DNA from: Streptomyces sp. ADI95-17
GTDB lineage: Bacteria > Actinomycetota > Actinomycetes > Streptomycetales > Streptomycetaceae
Direction: 5' to 3'
Length of the DNA stretch: 64,000 nucleotides
Assembly (NCBI RefSeq): GCF_003846175.1
Contig: NZ_ML123048.1
Location: 533,121 to 597,120, forward strand
The notes under the pieces are model-generated. The model was not told the DNA's origin. It ran no database searches and was given only the letters and a program-made list of their open reading frames with translations. Below are positions 1 through 8,922 of the stretch, one piece after another. Each line of letters opens with the position of its first letter. Position 1 is the stretch's first letter. The position numbers and the translations under genes were made by a program.

Positions 1-88
1 TGTCCGCTTCGTCCCACTCCCTGAGCACGATGTTCTGCCCGGCAAGGCGAACAGGGGCGGCGGGTAAGGTTCTCGGCTGATTCTTCAT
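1..88 (-). CDS. GNAT-family N-acetyltransferase, 5' part only
   Basis: Only the first 29 codons lie in the window; the gene runs off the left edge on the minus strand. The start of the protein contains LAGQNIVLREWDEAD, the usual first beta strand of GNAT acetyltransferases (a ligand or gene symbol cannot be given). ATG is the complement of 86-88; no strong Shine-Dalgarno is visible before it. The gene reads away from the tRNA gene at 338-411 and lies downstream of it on the same strand, beyond a terminator hairpin. The family call rests on one short motif, so it is moderately sure. Confidence 0.6.
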   Translation of the reverse strand, partial: MKNQPRTLPAAPVRLAGQNIVLREWDEAD

Positions 89-282
89 GGGTTGATCGTG
101 CCTTGTCCGGTGCCATCACCACAGCTCCAAGACCGGATATCGCCGGTCGGCCGGCGGCGCGTCCAGCCGCTGGGAATCCGGCAGGGCGCCGGGCAACTCG
201 GTGCGCGGGAGCAGCGGTTGTACGCCTTCGGCGAGGCGACAGGAAGCCGGGCACCCGGGCCCCGACCGACCCGGGAACGGCC

Positions 283-318
283 GAAGGGCCGCTCCAGATT
301 TCTCTGGAACGACCCTTC
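283..318 (-). terminator. Rho-independent-type hairpin after tRNA-Pro
   Basis: A 16-bp stem (with G-T pairs) closes a GAAA tetraloop, read on the minus strand. It starts about 20 nt after the tRNA 3' end and most likely ends the tRNA transcript. There is no T-run, which is normal for Streptomyces. Confidence 0.75.
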
Positions 319-337
319 GACCTGCGACTCTCACAAG

Positions 338-411
<74 letters not shown>

Positions 412-460
412 ATGCGGTTCCCCCGGTGTTTCCCGGCGGGCTCGCAGGACAAACATTACC

Positions 461-3094
461 TCACTCCGAGGACCGGATCGACGCCCGTGCCTGGTGGGCG
501 CGGTTTGCCAGGGATTCCGCACCGCATGCGGTGGCCAGTTTGTGGGCCCGGGCGAGTTCGCGCGGTGAGCGGATCGCGATGCCGTAGTCGACGAGGGCCA
601 ACGCGTGTTCGTACGCGGACGGGGATGCCTCCAGGTGGCGGACCGACTCGGCCAGCAGGTGGGTGGCGTCCTCGGGGGCGGCGAACAGGGCGACACAGCG
701 CAGTGCCTCACCGATCGCGGTGTCCGTGCCGAAGCGCTCGGCGTGCACCCGGGCCGTGGTGGCGAGTTGGGCGGCGCGGGCCGGGTCCTCCTCGGTCAGG
801 GCCCGGGCCAGGTCACCGGCCCAGGGTGCCCACACCCCGTTGAACCTGCCTCGGGGTTCGAGAGCATGGCCGGCCGCTTCGAGTTCGACGATGGCTTCCT
901 TCGTACGGCCTTCGGCCAGCAGCAGCCGACCGCGGACGCACGGGCCGTCGGGCAGCACCATCGCGCTCGGGTAGGGCGCGCCGAAGGCGTAGCGGTCGGC
1001 GATCTCGCGGGCCTCGGTGACCCGGCCCCGGGCGACCAGGGTGTCGATGAGCAGGCAGGCCGCGTCCCAGTGGACCGGAAGTCCGCTGCCGACGCGGTCG
1101 GCGAGGCGCAGTCCTTCGCGCAGGAAGCCCTCGGCCTCGGCGAGACGTCCGCGTCGGCGGTGGACCAGTCCGAGCAGGGTGTGCGCGAACGCGAGGTGCG
1201 CGCCGCTCCAGCCGGAGATCTCGAAGGCGCGGACGGCCTCGCCGAAGAGTTGCTCGGCCCGGTCGAGATGGTCGGTGAAGGCGTAGGTGATGCCGACGAG
1301 GGTCGGCAGTTCGAAGCCCCACTCCGAGTCGGTCCAGCCCAGTCCCCGGGCGGGGTGGCCGTCGACCAGGGCGCGTTCGCAGAGATCGACGATCAGCTGG
1401 GAGTTCTCGCCGCGCAGCATGGCGTCGAAGGCGCGGAGCGTGAGCAGGGCGCGCTCGGCGTTGTCGCGGCCCTGCAGGTGGTCGGCGTTCCGTGCGAGGC
1501 GGCCGGATCGGCCGGGGCCGTCCTCCTCGCCCGCCTGCATGCCCTCCCAGAGGAAGTGGGCCGCCTGGAGCCGCATCAGGCCGGGGCCCGGGGCGGTGCG
1601 GGCGGCCTCCGCGGCGAGGGCGCTCGCCGCTTCCTTGAGCTGGTTGTTGTGCGAGTGCGCGGCCGCGAGCCGGTAGGTGGCGTCGACCCGCTGGTCGACG
1701 TCGAGTCCGGGCATGTCGAGGGCGTCGCGCAGGTGCTGGACGGTGGTGGCCGGGGAGCTGAGCAGGGTGGCGCAGCCCAGTTCGTACAGCAGGGTGGCCT
1801 TCACGCGTTGACGCGGTGGCTCCTGCAGGGCTCGTTCGAGGCAGCGGCGGGCGGCTTCCGGGGCACCGACGGCGAGGTGCTGTTTGGCCGCTTCGCGGAG
1901 CTGCTCGACCAGTTCCTGGTCGTCGTCCGGGTGCACTTCGAGCAGGTGGCGGGAGGCCGCCGCGGGGCCGAGTCCCGCGCGGGTGATCGCCCAGGCGGCG
2001 CGGCCGTGCATGGCGGTGCGGGTGGCCGGCGGGATGGACCGGTACACCGCGCTCGCGATGAGCGGGTGGACGAACTCCAGCGGATCGAAGCCGGTGACGA
2101 TACGGGCCTCGCGCAGCCGCGCCGTGCAGTCGGCGGCCTCGGCGGAGCTCATGCCGGCCAGGGTGGCGGCGAGGTCCTGGGAGATGTCGGTGCCGAGGAC
2201 GGCGGCGGCCCAGGCGAACCGGTTGGCGTTGGTGCCGAGTCGTTCGAGCCGGGCCACGAGGCCGCTGCCGCGGGCCGAGGCGCCGAGCTCGCGCAGCAGT
2301 CCGGCCGACTCCTCCAGCGGTGCCAGTTCGCGGTCCTGGACCTTGGCGACGAGTTCGACAGCCTCGTAGGGGTTGCCGCCGGTGACGGCCCACACCTCTC
2401 GGCAGAACGGGTCGTCGGCGTGTTCGCCGAGGGCCGCGCGGACCAGTTCCGCGGTGGCGTCGGGGGTGAGGGCGCGCAGCGCGACCCGGACCTGGGAGGG
2501 GTGGGCGCTGCCGAGTCCGCTCTCCTTCTGCCGCGCGGCCAGCTCTTCCGGCCGGTGTGCCTGGACCACCAGGACGGGCAGTTCGCCGAGGCGGGCGGTG
2601 AAAGAGGCGAGCCAGGCGAGGGATTCGCCGTCCGCCCAGTGCGCGTCGTCGATGATGAGCAGCAGCGGACGGTGACTCAGCCGGGACGCGAGCCGGGCCA
2701 CCACGAAGTCGAGGCCGTCCCGCACACCTTGCGGATCGGGCTGCGGGCCGGTCGGCTCGGCCAGTCCGAGGGCGGGTGCGGCGATCTCGAACCAGGACCC
2801 GAACAGGGCCCGCACCTCGTCGGGCGGGAACCGGTCGAGTGCTGGTTGCAGCAGTTGGCGCACGACGTGGAACGGGACGGAGGTGACCGTTTCGCCGCCT
2901 CTCGCGGACCAGACGGTGCAGCGGTCGGCGGCGATCGTCTGGATCTCGCCGAGCAGTGCTGTCTTGCCGATGCCTGCCTCGCCGCTGAAGATCAGCAGCC
3001 CGCCGACGGCCTGGGCGCCACAAAGGGCGTCCACGGCTTGTGTGGCGGCAGCGAGTTCCGGTTCGCGCTCGTACAGCGGCCGGGACGGCTTCAT
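461..3094 (-). CDS. LAL-type AAA ATPase regulator lacking the LuxR HTH
   Basis: An 877-residue protein of the LAL (large ATP-binding LuxR) class. The Walker A motif GEAGIGKT is at residues 38-45, Walker B (LLLIIDDAHWAD) is near residue 150, and a TPR-like alpha-helical region fills the rest. Family members usually end in a LuxR helix-turn-helix of about 60 residues; this one stops after an ELARAHKLATACGAE segment, about where that domain should begin. The DNA after the stop is not a frameshifted HTH: a tRNA gene follows within 49 bp. ATG at 3094 was chosen because the ATPase fold starts at once; the open frame further upstream overlaps the divergent gene. Without an HTH it may act through a partner or be a remnant. 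Confidence 0.8.
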   Translation of the reverse strand: MKPSRPLYEREPELAAATQAVDALCGAQAVGGLLIFSGEAGIGKTALLGEIQTIAADRCTVWSARGGETVTSVPFHVVRQLLQPALDRFPPDEVRALFGSWFEIAAPALGLAEPTGPQPDPQGVRDGLDFVVARLASRLSHRPLLLIIDDAHWADGESLAWLASFTARLGELPVLVVQAHRPEELAARQKESGLGSAHPSQVRVALRALTPDATAELVRAALGEHADDPFCREVWAVTGGNPYEAVELVAKVQDRELAPLEESAGLLRELGASARGSGLVARLERLGTNANRFAWAAAVLGTDISQDLAATLAGMSSAEAADCTARLREARIVTGFDPLEFVHPLIASAVYRSIPPATRTAMHGRAAWAITRAGLGPAAASRHLLEVHPDDDQELVEQLREAAKQHLAVGAPEAARRCLERALQEPPRQRVKATLLYELGCATLLSSPATTVQHLRDALDMPGLDVDQRVDATYRLAAAHSHNNQLKEAASALAAEAARTAPGPGLMRLQAAHFLWEGMQAGEEDGPGRSGRLARNADHLQGRDNAERALLTLRAFDAMLRGENSQLIVDLCERALVDGHPARGLGWTDSEWGFELPTLVGITYAFTDHLDRAEQLFGEAVRAFEISGWSGAHLAFAHTLLGLVHRRRGRLAEAEGFLREGLRLADRVGSGLPVHWDAACLLIDTLVARGRVTEAREIADRYAFGAPYPSAMVLPDGPCVRGRLLLAEGRTKEAIVELEAAGHALEPRGRFNGVWAPWAGDLARALTEEDPARAAQLATTARVHAERFGTDTAIGEALRCVALFAAPEDATHLLAESVRHLEASPSAYEHALALVDYGIAIRSPRELARAHKLATACGAESLANRAHQARASIRSSE

Positions 3095-3128
3095 GCCTAC
3101 CCTCCCCAGGGTGGTGCGGATGGCTTTC

Positions 3129-3143
3129 GACACTAGTCGTGTC
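3129..3143. promoter_or_regulatory. Inverted repeat between divergent genes
   Basis: GACAC-TAGTC-GTGTC lies in the 108-bp gap between the LAL-type ATPase gene and the DUF309 gene, a fitting place for an operator. The function is not shown by sequence alone. Confidence 0.35.
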
Positions 3144-3202
3144 CGGGGGTCCACGGACAGTGGTTCGGACAGTTCGCCGCAGGTGCGGGGCACAATCGTG
3201 GC

Positions 3203-3730
3203 GTGGAAGAGACTGGCAGGGACCGCGACATCGAGGGCCGGGCGCGCAACGCCCGCCCGCGCGACGGGCTGGGACGCCCCCTTCCCTACGGGGCTCCGGG
3301 GGTCGAACGGCAGCCGGAGGGGGTGGTCCGTGCCCCGGAGGAGACGGTGCGCGAGGCGCAGCGGCTGCTGGACGCGGGAATGCCGTTCCATGCGCACGAG
3401 GTGTTCGAGGACGCGTGGAAGTCGGGCCCGGTGGCGGAGCGGGAGTTGTGGCGCGGTCTCGCGCAGCTGGCCGTGGGGCTGACCCATGCGGCCCGGGGCA
3501 ATGCGACGGGCGGGGCGCGGCTGCTGCGGCGCGGGGCGGCGGCACTCGCGGAGTTCGCCGGGGCCCGGCCGTACGGGATGGGTGTCGACGGGCTGATCGG
3601 CTGGGCCGGGGAGCTGGCGGGGCGGGTGGAGGCGGCCGACAGTGACGGGGCGGCCGGTGACGGGGCGCTGCGCGGCAAGCCGGTCGATGCGATCGCCGAG
3701 GCGCCGTGTCTGCGGCCCCCGACGCGTTAG
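3203..3730 (+). CDS. DUF309 domain protein
   Basis: A 175-residue protein with the DUF309 signature HAHEVFEDAW in the middle, followed by a helical segment with GLAQLAVGLTHAARGN. DUF309 proteins are small, soluble, all-helical and of unknown function. The GTG at 3203 fits the family's usual N-terminus (RARNARPRDGLGRPLPYG); an out-of-frame GTG three codons earlier is not used. The gene is transcribed away from the LAL ATPase gene. The C-terminal 25 residues are low-complexity and probably disordered. Confidence 0.8.
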   Translation: MEETGRDRDIEGRARNARPRDGLGRPLPYGAPGVERQPEGVVRAPEETVREAQRLLDAGMPFHAHEVFEDAWKSGPVAERELWRGLAQLAVGLTHAARGNATGGARLLRRGAAALAEFAGARPYGMGVDGLIGWAGELAGRVEAADSDGAAGDGALRGKPVDAIAEAPCLRPPTR

Positions 3731-3850
3731 CCGGGCCGTGGAACCGAGGGCCGGGATGTGGCCGGGCAGACACCGGAGCCGGGTCATATTGCGCCGCCCG
3801 TCGCCCGGAGCGGTGAACAGGGCCGCCCGTACCCATTACGATCGCGCGTC

Positions 3851-4363
3851 ATGAGCATTTCTGACCAGGACCAGGCCGTGGACACCCCGATACCTGTCCC
3901 CGAGGCCGGTTCCAAGGCCGGTTCCGAGGCCACTTCCGAGGCCAAGGCCGAGACCGAGCCCCGGGCCGAGACCGCGACCGAGCCTGAGACCGAGGCCGAG
4001 ACCGCGACCGTGACCGGGACTGTCGCGGGGGCGGAGACGGAGCCGGGTCTGGACACGGAGCCGGAGCTGGAGACGCAGCCGGGGGCGGACGAGGACACCG
4101 AGGACCGGAAGCTGACACCGCGCCAGGCGAGACGGCTGCGGATGGTTCTCTCCTCGGTCGGCATGGCCGCGATGGCGGTGGTCCTCGCGCTGCGGATCGC
4201 CAGCCGGTCGTCCGTCCTGGTGGTCGGGGTGTACGGGCTCGCGCTGATCCTGTGCGGGATCGTGATCGAGCTGAGCCGCAACGGCCGTACCCGGCTCGGC
4301 AGTTGGCTGCTCGCCGTCGGCCTGGTCGCGGCGATCGGCTCGGACTGGCTGCTGATTCCCTGA
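3851..4363 (+). CDS. Small membrane protein with acidic repeat-rich N-terminus
   Basis: A 170-residue protein. Residues about 15-95 are an imperfect Glu/Thr/Ala repeat tract encoded by near-repeats of GAGACCGAG-like units. Two predicted membrane segments follow (about residues 100-140) and a third near the C-terminus (SWLLAVGLVAAIGSDWLLIP). The tail after the tract resembles the conserved membrane part of small Streptomyces hypotheticals. The tract could vary in length between strains. The stop lies only 7 bp from the stop of the convergent flavoprotein gene. Function unknown. Confidence 0.7.
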   Translation: MSISDQDQAVDTPIPVPEAGSKAGSEATSEAKAETEPRAETATEPETEAETATVTGTVAGAETEPGLDTEPELETQPGADEDTEDRKLTPRQARRLRMVLSSVGMAAMAVVLALRIASRSSVLVVGVYGLALILCGIVIELSRNGRTRLGSWLLAVGLVAAIGSDWLLIP

Positions 4364-4370
4364 CGTACGG

Positions 4371-5606
4371 TCAGCGCGCCGAGATCCGTACGGTCCCGCC
4401 GTGCGGATCGGCCCGGTCGAGCCAGTCTCCGCGCAGGTGGAACGGGCGGTCCGGTACGGCGGGCAGCAACAACCGCTGCCGGTGGAGCTCCCGGCCGTCC
4501 TGGCGGACTAGGAGCAGCGGCGCGGTGAGTCGCCGGTCGGTGCGCAGGGTGAGGCGGCCGTGGAGCGGGAGGTCGCCGGCCGGGCCGACGAGGTTCGGGG
4601 CGATCCACCGCAGTGGGGATTCGACCGCGATGGACGGCCGTCCGGTGGGCCACTCGCCGGCTGTCAGGTGGCGCAGTACGGGCGCGGCGACGGCCCGGCC
4701 CTCGGCGAGGGCGACGCCCGCGCTCTCCACGCCGTGCAGCAGGTTGCCGACGGCGAAGACTCCGGTGCGGTTCGTGCGGTGGGATGCGTCGTACGCGGGG
4801 CCGCGGGTGCCGGGGTCGAGGGTGATCTCGCCGCGCCGGGCCAGTTCGTGGTCGGGGATCCAGTCGCCGGTGAAGACGACGGTGTCGCAGCGCAGGGTCG
4901 CGGTCCGGCCGTCGTGGTGCCGCACCAGGACCCCGGTGAGCCGTTCCCGGCCGGTCAGGGCGGTGAGGGTGGTGCGGCCGAGGACCGGGGTTCGGTCGCC
5001 GGTCCGGGTCAGGGCGGTGAGCCGGGAAACCGGCCGGTCGCTGACCACGGCGACGACGTCCACGCCCGCGATGCGCAGGGTGTCGGCCGCGGCACGGCTG
5101 ATGGGCCCGTCGCCGATGACGACGGCCCGGGTGCCGATGCGTTGCCGGTACAGGTGGACGGCCTGCTGGAGCTCGCCGGTGGTGTAGACGCCGGGCGGGC
5201 GGCTGCCGGGGACCAGGCGGGCGCTGCGGGGGCGTTCGCGGGCGCCGGTGGCGAGAATCACCGCGCGGGCGGTGATCCGTTCGAGGCCGGTGGGTGCGGT
5301 GGTGTCCACGGTCAGCGGTCCGGCCCAGCCGGTGACGGTGACTCCGGTACGCAGTGTGGCTCCGGCGCGTTCGGCGGCGGCCACGCAGCTCCGGGCGTAC
5401 GCGGGCCCGGTCGCGCCTCCCCGGCCCATGGTGTGGCCGCCGAATCCGCCGTGGTGGCAGTGGCGGGGGATGCCGCCGGCGGCCTGTTCGCGTTCCAGGA
5501 TCTCGACCCGGCCCGCGCCGGACGCGGCGAGTTCGGCCCCGGCGCCGAGGCCGGCCGGGCCGCCCCCGACGATCAGCACGTCGACGGTCCGCTCGTGCCG
5601 GGTCAT
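4371..5606 (-). CDS. FAD/NAD(P)-dependent oxidoreductase, glycerol operon
   Basis: A 411-residue flavoprotein with an N-terminal dinucleotide-binding motif (VLIVGGGPAGLGAG) and a second one near residue 160 (AVVIGDGPISRAAADTL). It resembles the FAD subunits that accompany two-component dehydrogenases (HcnB/opine-oxidase-like). Its start overlaps the stop of the upstream glycerol-3-phosphate dehydrogenase gene by ATGA, so the two are translationally coupled. It most likely passes electrons from the Fe-S dehydrogenase to NAD or another acceptor; that role is inferred from context. Confidence 0.8.
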   Translation of the reverse strand: MTRHERTVDVLIVGGGPAGLGAGAELAASGAGRVEILEREQAAGGIPRHCHHGGFGGHTMGRGGATGPAYARSCVAAAERAGATLRTGVTVTGWAGPLTVDTTAPTGLERITARAVILATGARERPRSARLVPGSRPPGVYTTGELQQAVHLYRQRIGTRAVVIGDGPISRAAADTLRIAGVDVVAVVSDRPVSRLTALTRTGDRTPVLGRTTLTALTGRERLTGVLVRHHDGRTATLRCDTVVFTGDWIPDHELARRGEITLDPGTRGPAYDASHRTNRTGVFAVGNLLHGVESAGVALAEGRAVAAPVLRHLTAGEWPTGRPSIAVESPLRWIAPNLVGPAGDLPLHGRLTLRTDRRLTAPLLLVRQDGRELHRQRLLLPAVPDRPFHLRGDWLDRADPHGGTVRISAR

Positions 5607-7054
5607 GACCGGGCTTCCTCGAAGAGTGCGCGGACCGCGGCCCCGCAGTAGAACCCCTGGCAGCGCCCGTTCCCGGCTCTCGTCCTGCGGCGCAGACCGT
5701 CCGGGGAGCGCGGCGGCACCGGGCCGGCCAGTGCGTCCCTGATCTCGCCCGCGGAGACCCGCTCGCAGTGGCAGACCAGCGTGCCGTACGCGGGGTCGGC
5801 CGCGACGCGTTCGGCGTCCTGGTACGGGCGCGGGAAGGCCTCGCCGAGGTTGGGCATGGTGACGGGCGGCAGTTCGGACGGGGTGCCGAGATCGAGGCCC
5901 GAGTCGCCGAGCAGGTCGACGACGTGTGCGGCGATGGCCATGGAGGCGGTGAGTCCGGTGGAGCGGATGCCGCCGACGGTGATGTGGCGCCGCTCCGGCC
6001 GGGACTTGATGCGGTAGTCCTCCTGGCCGGTCGCGGCACGGAGTCCGGCGTAGACGGCGGTGACTTCCTCGTCGAGCAGTGCGGGCAGGATGCGGCGGCC
6101 CTTCTCGCGCAGCAGGGCGATCGCGCCGGCGGTCGAGCCGGTGGCGGTCTTGTCGTCGAGGTCCTCGGCGGTGGGGCCGAGCAGCACATTGCCGAAGACG
6201 GTCGGTGCGACCAGTACGCCCTTCCCGGCGGCGGTGGGCACCGGCAGCAGGATGTGGTCGACGAGATCGCGGGCGAGCTTGTCGAAGACGATGAGCTGGC
6301 CCCGGCGCGGGGTGACGGTGAAGTCGTCGTGGCCGAGTTCCCGGTCGAGTTCGTCGGCGTGGAGTCCGGCGGCGTTGATCAGGTGGCGGGTGCGCAGCGG
6401 CCCCCGGGTGGTGGTGAGGGTGTGGACTTCGTCGTCGCTGTCGATGTGCCGTACCCGGCAGTTGAGGTGCAGATGGACTCCGGCGCGTACGGCCTGGATG
6501 GCGTAGGCGAGCGGGGTGGTCCAGGGGCAGATGATGCTCTCGTCGGGGATTTCGAGCGCTCCGAGGGCGCCCGGTCCCAGATGGGGTTCGCGGGCGCGCA
6601 GTTCCCCGGCGTCCAGGAGGCGTGCCGCGCGGTAGTCGTTCCGCTCCGCCTTCGCCAACAGGGCGGGCAGTGCGGCCAGTTGTTCTTCGTCCCAGGCGAC
6701 GAGCAGGGCTCCGACGCGTTCGACGGGGATGCCGGTCTCGGCCGCGTACGCGCGGAGTCTGTGCTGCCCCTCGCGTACGAGCCGGGCTTCCAGGGAGCCG
6801 GGTACGGCGTCGAATCCGGTGTGCAGGATGGCGGTGTTGGCCTTCGACGTGCCGTTGCCGATGTCGTCGGAGGCGTCCAGGAGTGCGGTGCGCAGCCGGT
6901 AGCGGGCCAGTTCGCGGGCGATTGCGGCGCCGACGACGCCCGCGCCGACGACGGTCACGTCGTAGGGCTGGGTGCCGGACGGCTCGTCGGCGGTGAGTTC
7001 ACCGGCCGTGGTGATCGTGAGGGGCATCGGGTGGCTCTCGTACGTCTCAGGCAT
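5603..7054 (-). CDS. glpA: Glycerol-3-phosphate dehydrogenase, GlpA type with 2Fe-2S domain
   Basis: A 483-residue FAD enzyme with VTVVGAGVVGAAIARELARY near the N-terminus, a DAO fold, and a C-terminal BFD-like domain with CHCER and GRCQGFYC, four cysteines suited to a [2Fe-2S] cluster. It should oxidise glycerol 3-phosphate to dihydroxyacetone phosphate. This is unlike the single-domain GlpD of most streptomycetes. ATG at 7054 overlaps the end of glpK by 8 nt (ATGCCTGA), favouring coupling; an internal ATG (MPLTITT) is the alternative. The substrate is inferred from the kinase next door; a related hydroxyacid or amine cannot be excluded. Confidence 0.8.
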   Translation of the reverse strand: MPETYESHPMPLTITTAGELTADEPSGTQPYDVTVVGAGVVGAAIARELARYRLRTALLDASDDIGNGTSKANTAILHTGFDAVPGSLEARLVREGQHRLRAYAAETGIPVERVGALLVAWDEEQLAALPALLAKAERNDYRAARLLDAGELRAREPHLGPGALGALEIPDESIICPWTTPLAYAIQAVRAGVHLHLNCRVRHIDSDDEVHTLTTTRGPLRTRHLINAAGLHADELDRELGHDDFTVTPRRGQLIVFDKLARDLVDHILLPVPTAAGKGVLVAPTVFGNVLLGPTAEDLDDKTATGSTAGAIALLREKGRRILPALLDEEVTAVYAGLRAATGQEDYRIKSRPERRHITVGGIRSTGLTASMAIAAHVVDLLGDSGLDLGTPSELPPVTMPNLGEAFPRPYQDAERVAADPAYGTLVCHCERVSAGEIRDALAGPVPPRSPDGLRRRTRAGNGRCQGFYCGAAVRALFEEARS

Positions 7055-8480
7055 GGTCCAGCAGGGTCTGTACGGCGGTCCGGAACCCGGCGAGCCGTTC
7101 GGCCGCCTCGTCGGCGCCGATCCGGGGTTCGTACACGGCGGCGGGCTTCCAGTCGGGCAGGGCCTGCCGGACGGGGAGTCGCGGGTCGAGGCCGAGCCGG
7201 GCGACGGCTCCGACGCCGAGTGCGGTGACGTCGGGCAGTGCGGACACCTCTACGGGCCGTTGCAGCAGGTCGGCCTGGGTCTGCATGAGGAGTCCGGAGC
7301 GGGTCAGGCCGCCGTCGACGCGGAGCGAGGTCAGTGGTGAGCCGAGATCGGTGGCGACCGCCTCGGTGAGTTCGACGACCTGGGCAGCGATGCCTTCGCA
7401 CAGGGCGCGCACCAGATGACCCCGGGTGGTGCCGAGGCCGAGGCCGGTCACCGATCCGCGCAGGTCGCCGCGCCACCAGGGGGCGGCGAGTCCGGCGAGT
7501 GCCGGTACGAAGGTGACGCCGCCGGAGTCGGGCACGGACGCCCCGACCGGGTCGAGGTCGGCCGCGCCGGAGATCACCCCCAGGCCGGTGAGCCAGTCGA
7601 CGGCGGACGCGGCGGTGTAGACCTGCCCGTCGAGGCAGTAGCTCGTACGGCCGCCGAGCCGCCAGGCGACGCAGCTGACCAGTCCGGTGGAGCCGCGGCG
7701 CGGGACGGGCCCGGTCTGGGCGAGCAGGAAGGCGCCCGTTCCGTAGGTGCATTTGGCGTTGCCCGGGTCCAGGGCGTTCTGGGCGAGCAGCGCCGCCTGC
7801 TGGTCGACGAGCAGCCCGGTCAGCGGGAGTTCGCCGCCGAAGGCGGTCGTCGTGCCGACCGTGCTGTCGCAGTCGACGACGTCGGGCAGTGCCTCGTCGC
7901 CGAGGCCGAAGACTTCCAGGGCCCGGGGCGACCAGCCGGCCCGGTCGAGGTCGAGCAGTTGGGTGCGGCCCGCTGTGGCCACGTCGGTGACGAACGCGCC
8001 GGTCAGCTGGTGGACGAGCCAGGAGTCGCTGGTGGTGACGACGCCCTCGCGGGTGAGTTCCCGGCGGATCCAGGCCATCTTCGGGGCGGCGAAGTACGGG
8101 TCGAGCGGAAGCCCGGTGAGGCCGGTCAGCTCTTCGTCGTACGAGGTGAGTTCGGTGCAGATCGAGGCGGCGCGCCGGTCCTGCCAGACGATCGCGTCGG
8201 TGAGCGGCCGTCCGGTTTCCCGGTCCCAGGCGAGCACCGTCTCGCCCTGGTTGGCGAGGCCGACCGCGACTACGGGTTCGGCGGCTTCCCGTAACGCCCG
8301 GCGGCCGGCTTCGACGACCGAGCCGAGCAGTTCGGCGGGGTCGGCCTCGACCACTCCCCCGGCGCCGTGCCGCGGTCTCACCGGCACGGAAGCGGAACCG
8401 ATCACACCGCGCTCGGGGCAGATCACCAGAGCCTTCGTCCCCGACGTGCCCTGGTCCACGGCGAGTACCGGGCCTGTCAT
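7047..8480 (-). CDS. glpK: Glycerol kinase (FGGY family)
   Basis: A 477-residue FGGY carbohydrate kinase that would phosphorylate glycerol at C3. It starts LAVDQGTSGTKALV and carries the glycerol-kinase hallmarks WQDRR, VDQQAALLAQ and TYGTGAFLL. It heads a three-gene operon with the two flavoproteins. The ATG at 8480 was chosen over one 51 nt upstream because GGAGAG sits five bases before it and the family begins there. No glycerol facilitator gene is present nearby. Promoter candidate: TTGACG (complement of 8569-8574) in the intergenic region. Confidence 0.88.
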   Translation of the reverse strand: MTGPVLAVDQGTSGTKALVICPERGVIGSASVPVRPRHGAGGVVEADPAELLGSVVEAGRRALREAAEPVVAVGLANQGETVLAWDRETGRPLTDAIVWQDRRAASICTELTSYDEELTGLTGLPLDPYFAAPKMAWIRRELTREGVVTTSDSWLVHQLTGAFVTDVATAGRTQLLDLDRAGWSPRALEVFGLGDEALPDVVDCDSTVGTTTAFGGELPLTGLLVDQQAALLAQNALDPGNAKCTYGTGAFLLAQTGPVPRRGSTGLVSCVAWRLGGRTSYCLDGQVYTAASAVDWLTGLGVISGAADLDPVGASVPDSGGVTFVPALAGLAAPWWRGDLRGSVTGLGLGTTRGHLVRALCEGIAAQVVELTEAVATDLGSPLTSLRVDGGLTRSGLLMQTQADLLQRPVEVSALPDVTALGVGAVARLGLDPRLPVRQALPDWKPAAVYEPRIGADEAAERLAGFRTAVQTLLDHA

Positions 8481-8922
8481 CGACTCTCCAGTGGTGCGGA
8501 AGCTCTGCGGCTTGAACGGAATCGTGATCACTGAACTCGACGCCCAGAGTGGTGCAGACCACCGCGTACGTCAAGGGCCGTCCGGGACGCGACCGGAACA
8601 ACCAGTACATCTTTCAACGTCCTGGTGAACCAACCGACTTGAGTAAGATCCGCGAATCGGTCCGGGGTTCGGAGCGACTGGCCTTACACTCACCGCCGAG
8701 CAACAACCGGACGCTTTAGGGCAGTTCGATTTTCAACAGCTGCTTCACCCCCCACGTCCTTGAGGATTGATGAGACCGACACCCTGCCCCGAGCCCCCGA
8801 CCACCGGTGCCCCGGCCTTCCGCAGCTGCACGGGCTCCACGCCACCAACGGGTTGCGTGACGTGCTGAGGAGATCTCCCGACCGTCATATGCCGGCCTGT
8901 CGCTCAGGGACAGGACGAGTCC
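8481..8922. other. Intergenic region between glpK operon and 8923 gene
   Basis: This 442-bp gap must hold the divergent promoters for the glycerol operon and the gene at 8923. A TTGACG on the minus strand (8569-8574) is a possible -35 for glpK, with CACTCT 17 nt downstream. GTGATCAC at 8524-8531 is a short palindrome. No convincing gene was found; a 32-codon frame with four Cys (8770-8868, +) follows a weak GAGG and has mixed codon use. Confidence 0.4.

Noticed and set aside
605..3136. Long open frame (843 codons) on the plus strand opposite the LAL ATPase gene
   Set aside because: It is antisense to a protein with clear Walker motifs; high-GC codon bias leaves such antisense frames open, and its product shows only low-complexity Gly/Ala/Arg sequence.
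5768..7228. 486-codon plus-strand frame opposite the glycerol-3-phosphate dehydrogenase gene
   Set aside because: The minus-strand product has the FAD and Fe-S motifs; the plus-strand one has no recognisable domain.
8770..8868. 32-codon frame with four Cys upstream of the 8923 gene
   Set aside because: Weak ribosome-binding site and mixed codon use; not enough support to call a gene, though a small peptide cannot be excluded.
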